A stretch of 64,000 bases of DNA, from positions 69,269 through 133,268 of the forward strand of contig JAHBMJ010000299.1 of NCBI GenBank assembly GCA_018398765.1, read 5' to 3'. Both the position numbers and the translations under genes were made by a program. Every line of letters starts with the position of its first letter. Within the stretch, counting starts at the first letter, position 1. Below, piece after piece: positions 1-10,794 of this stretch. The stretch comes from Chromera velia. Lineage: Eukaryota > Sar > Chromeraceae. The notes beneath the pieces were generated by a model. It did not search any database, had not been told where the DNA came from, and worked only from the letters and a program-made list of their open reading frames with translations.

Positions 1-83
1 TTTCTGCTAACGCTGCTTGGTGACGAAAATGCCGGCAAAATTATGTTAAAGCGACCTTTTCTTCTTTTCCCTTGTGTCTTCAG

Positions 84-2300
84 CCCGCTTCAAAGACTCG
101 AAGTGCACCTGGACAAGAAGAACATTGAGGCACAAGAGTCAGTCAGCCAGTGAGTAAGGGTGTGGTGTTGCCTCGTCTTTTTTGTGTGCCGGTTGGTTTC
201 ACTCGTCCTTTGGAAGAAGCGCATTAGAGAAAATGACTTGAAGAAGAATTAGGCACTCATAAAAGACAGGAAGGAAGGAAGACAGACAGACAGAAAGAAC
301 GGAGGGAAGGAAGGACGTGTACGACCAGATGAAAGGAATCGGATGGAAGAAAAAGAGCTTTTGAGTGGGGTATCCTTGGTCCTCTTTTCTTGATTGGTGG
401 TTCTGTGGTTCTGCCTCACATGGTTTTTCTTTCGGTCGTTCTGCAGTCTATCTATCTATCCCCCTTCTGGTATTCTCTGCAGTTTTGACTTTTCCTCGCT
501 GTCTTCTTCCCCTTTCGATGGCTCTTTCCAATGTTGCCCGGAAAAGAAAAAAGGAAGTCATTTGGCCGGCCGATTTTATGTTTGTCTGTTTGTTCAGGTG
601 TTTCTTTCTTGGATTGCTTTTTTGTTTGTTTGTTTGCCTCTCAGAGCGGAGAAGCACAAGAAGCTTGCGGAGATGAAGCAAATCCTCGACAGGTCAGACA
701 GGATCCATGCCTGTGATGTGAAGCATGCAGAGAAGAGGAAAGGAACGAATCACAAGGGCATATATGCACATGCAAGGGCCCCAATCTTTAAAGCAACATG
801 GCTTGCTCTGTGACCAATTTTGCGTCCTTTTCTTGCTTTCCCTTCAGCCCTATGCGGCCCCTCCCTCAATTCTTTCACTCACTCACTCACACCCTGTTGG
901 TTGACAACGATAGGAGATCACAACCAAATTTGCTTTCTTTCTTTTCTTTGTTGTCTGTCATCTCAACTGTTGTTCCACTGTTGCTTTGGCTTGCAGCGTT
1001 CCACAGGACAGGGAAAGCGTCTTCGCGTTGGAAGTGCTGTGGGATCTTCTGGAGGAGGTCAGCTTGCCCGACTGTCTGTTTGCCTGCCGGCAAAAGTCCT
1101 CTCCCTTTTAGCTCGGGTGTTTGAGTCGGCATCCCTCTCTTTTCTGGACAGACGGAGGAGGCGAGGTCTCGATGACGAAATCCTCCGACTTCATTCCGAC
1201 ACTGCAGGCCTGTGTACTGCCTTCTCTCCGTCTGTCTGTTTTCTCTCTCCGCCTGCCTTCACCAACCCTCTCTTAGTTTAGTTGAGAAAGCCTTTCAATC
1301 CAGTTCGGCATTTTTCTTCGTCGTCTTTCTTTTTGTGTCGGCCTCTAAACGCTCTCAAGTCATTGTAGTTCCTTCGTATGTGTCTTTCTACTTCTGCGTG
1401 TTCAGCACGGGACCTTGGAGAAGAAAGTGAGGCCGTGGATGATCAAGAAAGTGGTAGAATTCCTCGGTGAGTCGGTCAACAACAGTCAGGCACAAAGTCC
1501 GTCCGGCTGCATTTCGTTCTTTTACGTGGTTGTGCGCATGCCCTGTAGGCCTCTGTGTCTTCGTTGGTGTCTGCCGTTTTTCTCTCTTCCTTTCTGCGTG
1601 TCTCTGGATGTGTCTTTTCATCAGCCTGTCGGTCTCTGACATCTTTCTCGTACCTCCTTCCGTTCTTCTCAATGTATCTGCACTCAGTCGATTCCTTACT
1701 TTCTTCCTTCCTTGCTTGCTGGCCTGATTGCAGGAGATGAACACGCGAGTCAACAGTTATGCGAAGCTCTGATGAAAAAGGTAGGTGAGGTAGTCAGTCA
1801 GTCTTGGGTCGATGCAGCCTCCCTGCTCCCTTTGCTTTTGCCGTGGCGTTTTGTCGGCTGTGGAAGCCCCTGTCCAGACCATTTTTTTCTTTCCGGGTGA
1901 TTCTCGAATGAAAGAGAGAGCGCATTCAGATCTGTTTCATCACACTGACCAACAGGAAGGAAATGGGAAGACTAGCAGCAGCCTGATCTTTGCGGAAGGA
2001 AGAACATATAGAAAGACGCACGTGAGTTCACCTGACCGTACACCTTACAGGCCTCAAAAACATGCCCTTTCGACCCTTACTTTTTGTCGTCTTGCTTCAC
2101 GATCTCTCGATGCATGGGCGCGTATGTGCACGCAGATCCGAGCACGCACCCCCCCTGCCACAGTTGCGGAGGAGCTCAGGCAGGTGCTCGACGAAGACGC
2201 CGAGGCCTTCATTGTTAAGCTGTGGCGCATGATCGTCTTTGAGCAGAGACACATCCAGTTCCTCGCTAATAAGGCCAGGCAGCAACAGCAAGAAGTGTAG
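84..2300 (+). CDS. RBM25-like splicing factor, C-terminal part with PWI domain (5' end outside window)
   Basis: Six exons can be joined in one frame: 84-149, 645-692, 997-1057, 1406-1466, 1734-1780 and 2136-2300 (TAG stop). The product ends in a PWI domain, an RNA/DNA-binding helical fold of splicing factors. It reads as a helical segment with AEKHKKLAEMKQILD, then VRPWMIKKVVEFLG, then LDEDAEAFIVKLWRMIVFE. These align by eye with the metazoan RBM25 C-terminus (RPWINKKIIEYIG and LDEEAEVFIVKMWRLLIYE patterns). RBM25 is a U1-associated regulator of 5' splice-site choice in the nucleus. The N-terminal RRM and the Arg/Glu-rich middle are missing because they lie upstream of base 1. Donors are GTGAGT, GTCAGA, GTCAGC, GTGAGT and GTAGGT. 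The first exon may belong to a still longer coiled region. The family call is strong, the exact first two exon borders less so. Confidence 0.85.
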
Positions 2301-4684
2301 TAGAGGGAGGGAGATGGCAAGATGGGGCAAGGGGTGAATGAGCGGATCCAGGAGGGGGGATAAAAGGGGGGGGAGACGGGGGAAGGGGAAGGAAGAAGAA
2401 AGGATTCGGGAGGGGGCCTGTGACGAAGGGAAGTTTTCTCTTTCGTTCGATTTCTTTGTCCATTTTCTTTTCTTCTGAATTCGTCGTGGCGATACCTACC
2501 AGAGCAATCGTCTGGGGAAGAAGCAAAAATAAATAAAGAAATCGAGAGGTGCAAGTCAAATGACCGACTAGAAAAAAAAGTGCGGGGATGATGGTGTGGA
2601 GAGGAGGTGGTCTCCTCTCCCTTCCTTTCTTTCCTCTTCTTTCCGCTGCTCGCAGCCATGCAGAGTGACTCACTGCACGTACCAGACTCTCATGACAGGA
2701 GAGCGACGTGAACCTGGACAGGAGACGACTCCAGTTTCTTCTCTCATGCAGTAGGCCTCTCCATCCGGCCACTCGCCCTCCCTCTCTATCTATCTTCTTT
2801 CACTCTCAGACAAGCACATTTACTGTGAATCTATCGAGACGGGCATTCACGCAAAAGAGACGAAGCCCCAAAGAACCTTCGCACCCTTTCTTCTCCCCGT
2901 TGCTCTCCATCTCACCACATATGGCTGCTCTCCCCTTTTGTCTGTATTTGTGAACTGCACTTATTTTGCATTCTTCCAGCCGTCACACAAAGAAAGGGGC
3001 TCCAAAGGGGGGTGTTATACGGAAGGGACAGGCACAAGCACATGTAGCTTTCCAGGGGGTAGGGGAGGAGAAGTCTTGACTGAGCTTTCTCTGGGTCTGC
3101 AGGCGGTGCAGAAGGGATGCTCTGTATGAGGACGGCATGAAAGAGGATTGCAGGAGCCCGGTACGGAGGGACCTGGGCACTCACTCACAGATACCCCTCT
3201 GTCGAGGTTGGTTTTTGATCTAGATTTCTTCTTCCTCGGTGGGCGTGAATGCCTGAAGCTGCCTTCCGTCCATTGAAACCATTGCCTGATCTTGCGTGCA
3301 TGTAGGCATGCATATAATGCATGTATATGATCACACATAGCGGCCCGGTCGCTCTCTCAAGAAAATAAAGGACACATGCATGTGGGAACTTGAAGGTCTC
3401 TGCATGTATGCAGCAACGTACGCTTTGTGACTGACTGACACAGTGACACTGACTGTACTAGTGACTGTATCTACAATTAATGTGATCGTTAAGTCACCTT
3501 TTTAAGTGAAATGCATTGAATGGAAAACGCGATGCGAAACGTCATAATTAGAGAGACACTAACTATTTTTATTATCTTTGCGCTGGTTTTTGCGATGCTA
3601 GTGGCGACGATCTAGGCGAAGACTTTTCAGGATGATAATTATGATGAGTATTTTCAACTGGTTATTCCAACTGGTAGTATCTTCACTGACTATTTTTTTT
3701 TATTTTTTACTTTTAAGCTCTTAGCACAACTTTATGACTATAGCTTCAAGTTTATTAGCATGCTGCTTTATTATTTAAACTTGAACTAGTATGAAGTTAC
3801 TATAGACTATACTGTTAGTTTATGCCCAGTCTATGGAAAGTTTTTTTTTTAATTATCGTTCAATAAACTGTAGCTTTAGGAGTTGAATCTGAGCTGATTT
3901 AGCAGCTACCCTATATGAATGTTGTATAAATATGTTTTAAACTAGATTTTAAATAATTAATCATCATCATCATCATCATACGCCATCGCCATATCGGCCC
4001 ATAATAGGCGTCTAGCGTTCGGCAAGTCACAATATGCAAGGCAGATTATTAAAGATAGACCCTCACTCGGCAACATTTGGTAACTAGCTTCACTCTAGCA
4101 AAGCCAACTTCATTCATTCATTCATTCATTCAATTCTATTCCTTCAATTAATACTTTCTTCTAGACATTTTTAAACTAGTTTTTGAAAAAAAAAAAATCT
4201 TACAGCTGTCTAGCTAAAAATTTTGAAGTTAAAAGTCTCAGAATTAAAATATTAATATAGTTTTTTATATATAATGAGCGTGAGTCATCTCTGAAATAGA
4301 GTGTTTGAAGTGCATGCTTGATTATAAGCTAGGTTTGAAGTTAATTTGTATTGCCGTATGAGCAATTTAGATCAATTTAGCATTGTCTCATCCATTGTCT
4401 CACAAAATGCTCGTTTTAACGATTCCATGCATGTACAAAGTTTCTTTATGCAAGCAAAATGGCGTAGCGTAAAAAGGGAATTCTGGAATAGGACCCGGAC
4501 ATTCCCGGGCCCAGCTTAAACTTATGTGTTTGTCCAGGGTTCTGTTGTGAGAAGTACGATTCCCACCCGTTTTGCCTCATGCCCTTCTACGGTTCTTGAC
4601 GATTTTTCTTTCTTCCCATCTCTTTTCGTGCGGGGTCGTCTATGTGTGTACTTCAAAAGCCTTCGGCGCTTGATTTGGTACCAC
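2301..4684. other. Gene-free interval between RBM25-like and NADAR genes
   Basis: No coding exon was recognised. The first kilobase is mixed composition and may hold the 3' UTR of the RBM25-like gene. From about 3430 the sequence becomes AT-rich, with short simple repeats: (TCA)n at 3961-3980 and (ATTC)n around 4110-4133. Open frames here are short, lack family resemblance and have no supporting splice pattern. Confidence 0.6.
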
Positions 4685-5614
4685 TCACTGTGGCTTCAGT
4701 TGGCAGGGAGGCGTTGTGGATTTTGCGTCCCTCATGATGCCTGTGAGAATGTGGCTCAGTCTTCTCTTTTGCTTTCGCTTGTCTTCTGGAAGTCCCATTT
4801 CAAAATCTCCATCAACCGCCTTGAAATCTCCGTTCATGAAAGGGGCTTCAAGCTCCCCCAACTTCCCGCCAAGGCCCCAGTTCCCCCCCTCGACGTCGAA
4901 TGCATCCACCTCCTCAATTTGCTCAATGCCGCAATTGCAAAGAGTTTCAAATTTGCTTTTGTATTCTTCGACTGTGAGTAGCTTCTCCTTAACAATGGGT
5001 GCGAGGAAACTCTGACTGTGAAGTTCCCACTTCTCCTGCGATTTATTTTCCTTCATGACCTCATAGAACTCCCTTCCCCGTGCTTTCGCGGCCTTGGGGT
5101 CGATGTATTTGCCAGCAGAAGGATCAGCTGTCGGGTCCATGCCCTCCACAGCATCTTTGAAGGTCGCCAGATCATTGGTGTAGAAGGCCTTTGCAAGGAG
5201 AAACGCATGCTCTGCTGTGGGCAATTTTGCCGTTGTCCTTTCTTTTGTTACGTATTCCTTCAAGCTGTCATTGCACTGGTCACTCTGGTCAGTGGTGAGG
5301 CCTAGAACTTTGCAGAGGTTGGAAATGTCGATTTCAATTCCCCCCTCCACCTTCGCCATATTGGAGAGAAAACCTGACCATGGGTTCTCGAAGTTGAAAA
5401 ACCAAAATTGGTGAGTGTCGGTGTTGATGCAGAAGCCCTTCTTTTTTTTCTCTTGATCCGTTTGGAAGTTGCACCCCTTGAGTTGGCACTGTCCAGCCTC
5501 CTGCTTCCCCAAAAAAGAAGAAGCAAGAGAGCCCTTGAGCGAATGGCGAATGGCAGAGACTCCTGCGAGGGAGAGCAGGATGGAGGAAGCGAGGAAGTTT
5601 ACCATTTTGTGCAA
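4685..5614 (-). CDS. Secreted NADAR (YbiA-like) domain protein
   Basis: A single-exon gene of 309 residues. The N-terminus (MHKMVNFLASSILLSLAGVS) is a typical signal peptide; Met4 is an alternative start. The body carries the order of motifs seen in the NADAR/YbiA family: FWFFNFENPWSGFLSNM at 70-86, TAEHAFLLAKAF at 133-144 with the conserved Glu-His pair (135-136), AAKARGRE at 175-182, and KWELHSQSFLAPIVKEKL at 195-212 with the conserved Trp. NADAR proteins act on ADP-ribose-linked substrates; described activities include N-glycosidase action on riboflavin intermediates and removal of ADP-ribose from nucleic acid. The Cys-containing region before the domain and the signal peptide point to export or an endomembrane compartment, which is unusual for the family. 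An insertion of about 40 residues separates the FLSNM and AEH motifs. Function of this copy is inferred from motifs only. Confidence 0.7.
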   Translation of the reverse strand: MHKMVNFLASSILLSLAGVSAIRHSLKGSLASSFLGKQEAGQCQLKGCNFQTDQEKKKKGFCINTDTHQFWFFNFENPWSGFLSNMAKVEGGIEIDISNLCKVLGLTTDQSDQCNDSLKEYVTKERTTAKLPTAEHAFLLAKAFYTNDLATFKDAVEGMDPTADPSAGKYIDPKAAKARGREFYEVMKENKSQEKWELHSQSFLAPIVKEKLLTVEEYKSKFETLCNCGIEQIEEVDAFDVEGGNWGLGGKLGELEAPFMNGDFKAVDGDFEMGLPEDKRKQKRRLSHILTGIMRDAKSTTPPCQLKPQ

Positions 5615-6498
5615 ATCACTGCTGCCGGTTTGTCTGTAATCGTTTGCTCAGCGAAGATTTCCTCTGTCAAGTGCAATACATGTAAGCACAGGGAAGTATA
5701 GGCAGTTTCGATACCACTTTGCAAGATTTTGCAAGCAGCAGAGCGCCTAGCTGTTAATTCTGCAGTTCCGGCCGAGAGGCCCGAGAGACTGCATGCATGC
5801 ATGTGCAAAAAAAAAAACAAAAAAAGGGAAAAGGCCGGTGCAAAAAATGCATGCATGCATATTTGGTCATGCATGCAGTCAAAAGAGGGGGCGCGCGGAA
5901 TGCGCGGAGCCCATGCTGTATAGCGCGCGGGGCCGCCCGCGGAGGCCGGCGGCGCCCCCGCGGCAGCGGCGGCCAAGCCCTGAGACGCTATATATAGCCA
6001 GCTACAGAGCCGCTCGCTCCGCTCGCAACTCCAAAGGCCCCGGCCGGAGGGCATGAATGAATTACAGCTCCGCCCTCCGTGGGGCCATTGATGCATCGGT
6101 GTGGAACCCAGGCAGGGGCCGCTCCGTCAAGTTCTGAGGGCATGCCGGGGCCTGTGTGCGCGCGCGAGCGTCGCCTATAGGAAGGGGAAGGGGAAGGAGT
6201 CGCGGGTGATTAAGTGCCCCCCGGGCGGAGAGCTCCGTGCGAACATGTTTCAAGCAAGCCTCGCTCCGCCCTCCGGGGCCATCGAAATGATTGGAAATGC
6301 TGTGAGTGTCCAGCCGACGTCAAAAACTGGATTCTCGTTCTGGAAAAAACAAGTCAAGCGGTAGGCTGGTAGTAGCCTCGTCAGCTCTGTGGACCCACCG
6401 TTCATTTCTTTCTCAACTCATGGTCCTGTAATTTGTGTGTTCATCAGTTTTTTGTGACAAGCTTGGTGTCCAGAGACGTATTCCAGGATTTTCGCAGA
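5615..6498. other. Intergenic GC-rich island with ATGCATGC runs
   Basis: Between the divergent NADAR (-) and SREK1-like (+) genes. It holds GCATGCATGCATG runs (about 5791-5804 and 5847-5876), a strongly GC-rich block (about 5887-6060), a TATA-like CTATATATAG at about 5990, and a short direct repeat, CTCCGCCCTCCG followed by GGGGCCAT-type sequence, at about 6067-6088 and 6264-6282. It may contain promoters for both genes, but no defined element can be proved. Confidence 0.4.
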
Positions 6499-9400
6499 AT
6501 GGCACAGCGTGTGCTGTACCTTGTCGATCTACCCTCCGATGTGAAGGAAGAGGCAGTTCGGGTTTTTTGCCGCAGAGTATGTGACCCTGTGTCTATCGTC
6601 ATCAGAAGGTCAGCTTCTCTCTACGAGACGCAAGGCCACGTGTGTTCTCTTCTCTTCTTTTCCCTCAAGTGCTCAATTTCCCTTCGTCGTTTCTCTCTCT
6701 GGTCCCACGTTTCTCTGAATCAGTTTTTCTGTCATGTTCAGTTTCAAAACCCGAAGATAGAAAGGTAGAAACCCTTCCCCATGCTGTGCAGGTGCGAGGA
6801 GTCCCAGACAGCCGCTGCCCGCGTGGAATTCCCCACGACTTCAGATGCCGAGATGGCAGGGAACACGCTGTCTGGAATGACCTGCAGCGGGGAGGTCGTT
6901 GAGTTCTCTGTAGAACCCCACCCTCTATTTCTGCAACCCTCCCCGAGTCCCTCCCCACCTTCTGCCGCCACAGAGAAAAACGAAGAGAACGAAGGGGCAG
7001 CGAAGGTTGAAACAGAAACCAAGGAAAGGGAGGGTGAAGATGTTGAAATGAAGGATCAGACAGATGAAGGTTCCAGACACGAGGGGCATGCCTTGGCCTC
7101 TCATTCCGCCCCTCCTCCGGCCCTTGAGTCCTCTGATTCCACTGCAGAAGGACAAGGGCAAACACATGAGGAAAGCGGGAAGGATGAGTCTGCCGCCGGG
7201 GCCCCCGAGGAGAGCGACAAAGACACAGGGGCCCCGGCCGTCTCGGGGACCGATGCAGCGTCACCTGCTGCGAATGAGGACCGGGTCCCTGCAGTGGCTT
7301 CTGGGGCTCCTCTGTTGGCCAGCACCAGTATCCCTATCACTCCTTCTCTCCCATTCGGTATGACAGGAGGGCCGACGCCAGTTCTGCCTGCCAACGCGGC
7401 AGCGGCAGCTCTAAGTGCCGGTGCCGGTACAGGTGCGGTGGGTGGTCTGGGTGTTCTGCCGTCTTTGACTGCGGCGAATGTGAATGCGAATGTGACCCAG
7501 ACCCTCCAGGCCATCCAGGCCATCCAGAATCTGGGCAGGCTGGAGACCTCAACCCAGAAAGAGGGTGAGACGCTGGAAGAACAGGTCGCTCGCACGGTGC
7601 ACGTCGGAAATGTAGATGCGCAGGTGAGTGGGAAAGAAACAGCGAGAAAAAAACTCATACGTGAAACGTATGGGAGGAAAACAGAGGGGTCTGAAGACAT
7701 GGTGGAAGCTGGCGGGATGGATGATTTTAAAGAGGACTGGATGATTTATTGAAAAGGCAAAAAAAGAAACACCTGTGACCCAACCTTCTTGCTGTTCCCC
7801 ACTTTCAATTTGGACCTGTTTACAGGAAAGAAACAAAAAAACTTCATGCAGTCTGAAAACCCGCACGCCCTTTCCCCATTTTGCAGACGACGGAGCAGGA
7901 ACTGAGGGCGATCTTCTCTGCGGTGAGCACTCGCAAATTCTGTTCTGGGAGGACCGGCCAGGACAAAAATAGGCAGCTGGTGCAGGACAAGCTGGAAGAG
8001 AGTGAAATAAGTTGGAGAAGGAGAGGAGGGAATCGATCAAGAGGAGAGAAAGAGGGTGGAACTTCCGTGACCCTTTATGTCCTTTGAAAAGCTGCCTGAA
8101 AAAGCATCACCATACATTTGTCGACGGATGGGGGAGAACGCGACGCAGATCATTATTTTGTTCGGCATTTTTTTTTTTTTGACATGCAGCAAGTGCTCGT
8201 TCGACCGGGCTCAAGAAAGCATGTGGCCGCACGCTTCTTTCCTTCCCTCTGGACTGCTTGACTGCTTGCAGGTCGGGACGATCACCGCCCTGAAGATCGC
8301 TGGACAGGCCGACAAGTCGACCAAATTTGCCTTCATCGAGTTTGAGAACCAACAACTGGCCCTCACTGTCAGTTTATCTTGTTCTCTGTTCGTTTCGCTT
8401 TTTTGTCGCACCTCCTAGAGTCTTCGGGGAGACTCTAGAGTGAAGCTGCTATTGATGCTGGACCGCACAAACAGAACGATAGTCGGTGCGCTGTGCATTT
8501 CCTCTGCCAAGCTAAAGTCTCCCGTTAGCATGAATTCGCTTCTGTTCAAAGCCAACATTCGATTCATGCGTCTTCCTCTCCTTGCTGCTTTTGCTGTCTC
8601 TTTCTGCTGCTACTGCTGCTGCTGCTGCAGGCCCACGCCCTCTCGGGAGCTGTGCCTCTGCACGGACGGACCATCAAGTGCGTTTTGTAATTGTGCGCAG
8701 GTACCCTCTCAGTAGTCTCGTTTCTTCACTGTCGACAGTGCTCGTCCGGCTCCTTCCCCGTCTTTTTCCTCTCGTCGCCATTCCTTTCTCCTCAGTCCTG
8801 CGATAGCGTGTCTCGACTGGGTCCACGTCTTCGGGACGGAGGTGTCCCGGCACTTACCTTTCTGCCAAATGACGTGAGCAAGACTAGAGGTCATTTGTCT
8901 CATAACAACGAACATTAGAAGAATTGTTCTGTCCTTCGACAGTTCTTTCATTGACTGAACGAACGAACAAAACAATCAAGAACTTTGCTACATGCAGGGT
9001 GAATCATGCAAAGGGTACGGTGTTCCCACGCTCCACTGCAAGCCCCGCCGCCAATGCACAGCAGCAGCAGCTCCTCTCCGTCCTCCAAGCTCAGCTCCAG
9101 TCGCAGCTGCAACAGCAGGTGCTCCTTCTCCAGCAGCAGCAGAGACAGCAGCAGTTACAGGCCCAGAGCATGATGCAGATGCAGAACCTACAGGTGCAGC
9201 AGGCGGCGGCGGCAAGCCCAGGGGCAGGACAGGCGGCAGCGAGCAGCAGCAGCGTCCAGCAAAGCCCTACGACTGATGTGCAGATGAAAGACGCACGTCA
9301 GTTGCAGTAACTTTGGTGGCAGTCTGCGTTTGGAAGGAGTGGAAGGGATTGGGTGTCCGGGGTCTGATGTTGTTGAGAAAAGACATTTGGCACTCTTGAC

Positions 9401-10794
9401 TTTCATCATGCCCTTTTGTTGGTTATGGGAAGAATGAACCGGTGCTGATGTGGAAACAATGACTGACAGCTAGAGTCAAAAACAACAGATTGGGGAACAA
9501 AACAGTAAAACAAAAATGAAGACGCTTGACATTAGAATTTCTGTACAGGTGTATGAGGAGTCCCGTTTTTGCCACACAATCACTTTCTTCGTGCAGCTTT
9601 TTTGTCTGATGGTGTCAGTCTTTTCGTTTCATCTGTCACGTGCAGCTGTCGAGAACGGGAAGGAGAGTGGGGAGTCGGGCACAAGAGACAAAGCTGGAGA
9701 GAAAGATAGGAGCCCTCCTGCAGATGATAAGAGAAGGCAGAAAAGAGGCGACAGAACTCGGAGAGACGTGTCTCCTTCTTCGTCTCCATCCGTCTCCTCG
9801 AGAGGAAGGTCTGTCTCATCTCGGTCGCGTTCCCGCTCTCGCTCTCGGGGAAGACGGGCGCCCCTGGGTAGAAGTGAGAGCAGGAGCTGGAGCAGAAGTC
9901 CCCCGAGACGAGGACGGCGCGACGACAGGGATGACAGCCGGTCTCCGCCTCCTCCCAGTAGGAGACGTGCGAGGTCTCCCACTCCTCCCCCGAGGTCAGT
10001 CAGGAGCCGCTCCCTGCTTTCTACTCCCTACACTGCGGGGGGCACGCGTCACCGCTTGCAACCTCAAAAAAGTCATACGTGTGTCCTTTGATGCATTTTG
10101 GCTCGTCGAATGCATGTGAAGGTTCATGCTGGGTTTATCTGGATGCTCAGTGACCAGACGTAAAGAGACGCGCTGTCCTTCCTGTGTTTCGTTTTCTACA
10201 TTCGCATGCAGGCGGCGACGTCGTTCACCCACGCCCCCGAGGTATAGAGACAGGCGCCGCCGCACTCCATCCCCCGCCTACAGAAGGAGGAGGAGGAGCC
10301 CGTCGCCCCTCTACCGGAGGGACTACAGAGACAATTGGGGGGGCAGGAGGGATGGGTGGGAGCGGGAGAGGGACAGACGAGATAGGAGGGACAGGAGCTT
10401 GGGGAGGAGAGAAAGAGACTGGGGGGGGAGGGGGGACAGAAGAGGGGAAGACAGGGAGAGGGAGAGGGGGTCCCCTCTGCGTCCAGACCGCCCGAGAGGT
10501 CGTCTTTCTCCTCCTTCCGCTGAGAAAGACAGGCGCTCCCCCACCGCACGGCGTGAGGACCGTAAAAGAGGCAGAGGAGGGGAAGAGGGAGACGAGAGAA
10601 CTGTGTCCAACCGCAGATCTCAGTCGCCTTCGCGAGCTCCCTCTTCCCCCGCGCTAAAGAGTGAGGGGGGGCCGGTGAGAACGGAAAACGAAAAAGGAGC
10701 TTCAAAGAGTTCGGGGGGGCAGGAAGAGGAAGAGATGCCACCCGTTGCGGGAGACCAGCGTGACAACACCAACACCAACGAAGAAATGGAATGA
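6499..10794 (+). CDS. SREK1-like splicing regulator: two RRMs, Gln-rich linker, RS-rich tail
   Basis: Eight exons: 6499-6608, 6792-7623, 7887-7922, 8272-8367, 8631-8677, 8998-9296, 9646-9994, 10212-10794. They total 2352 bases (783 residues) and close in phase. RRM1 opens the protein (VLYLVDLPSD, then VSIVIRR, then AAARVEFPTTSDAEMAG). A long acidic/Ala-rich linker follows. RRM2 lies at about 305-380: TVHVGNVDAQTTEQELRAIF, then KFAFIEFENQ as RNP1, then HGRTIKVNHAKG. The order and the KVNHAKG end resemble RRM2 of SREK1/SRrp86 (RTVYVGN, RFAFVEF, LKINHS). Residues about 385-470 are Gln-rich from CAG repeats, and the rest is Arg-Ser/Arg-Asp rich. Such proteins modulate splice-site selection in the nucleus with other SR proteins. 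Joining the RS exons to the RRM exons rests on phase and on GTCAGT donors at 9296 and 9994. If that is wrong, the first gene would stop at 9310 and the RS tail would be a separate unit. Confidence 0.78.

Noticed and set aside
6742-6764. Possible micro-exon (FQNPKIE) between the first two SREK1-like exons
   Set aside because: Including it breaks the phase after 6608, while direct joining of 6608 to 6792 restores a normal RRM1.
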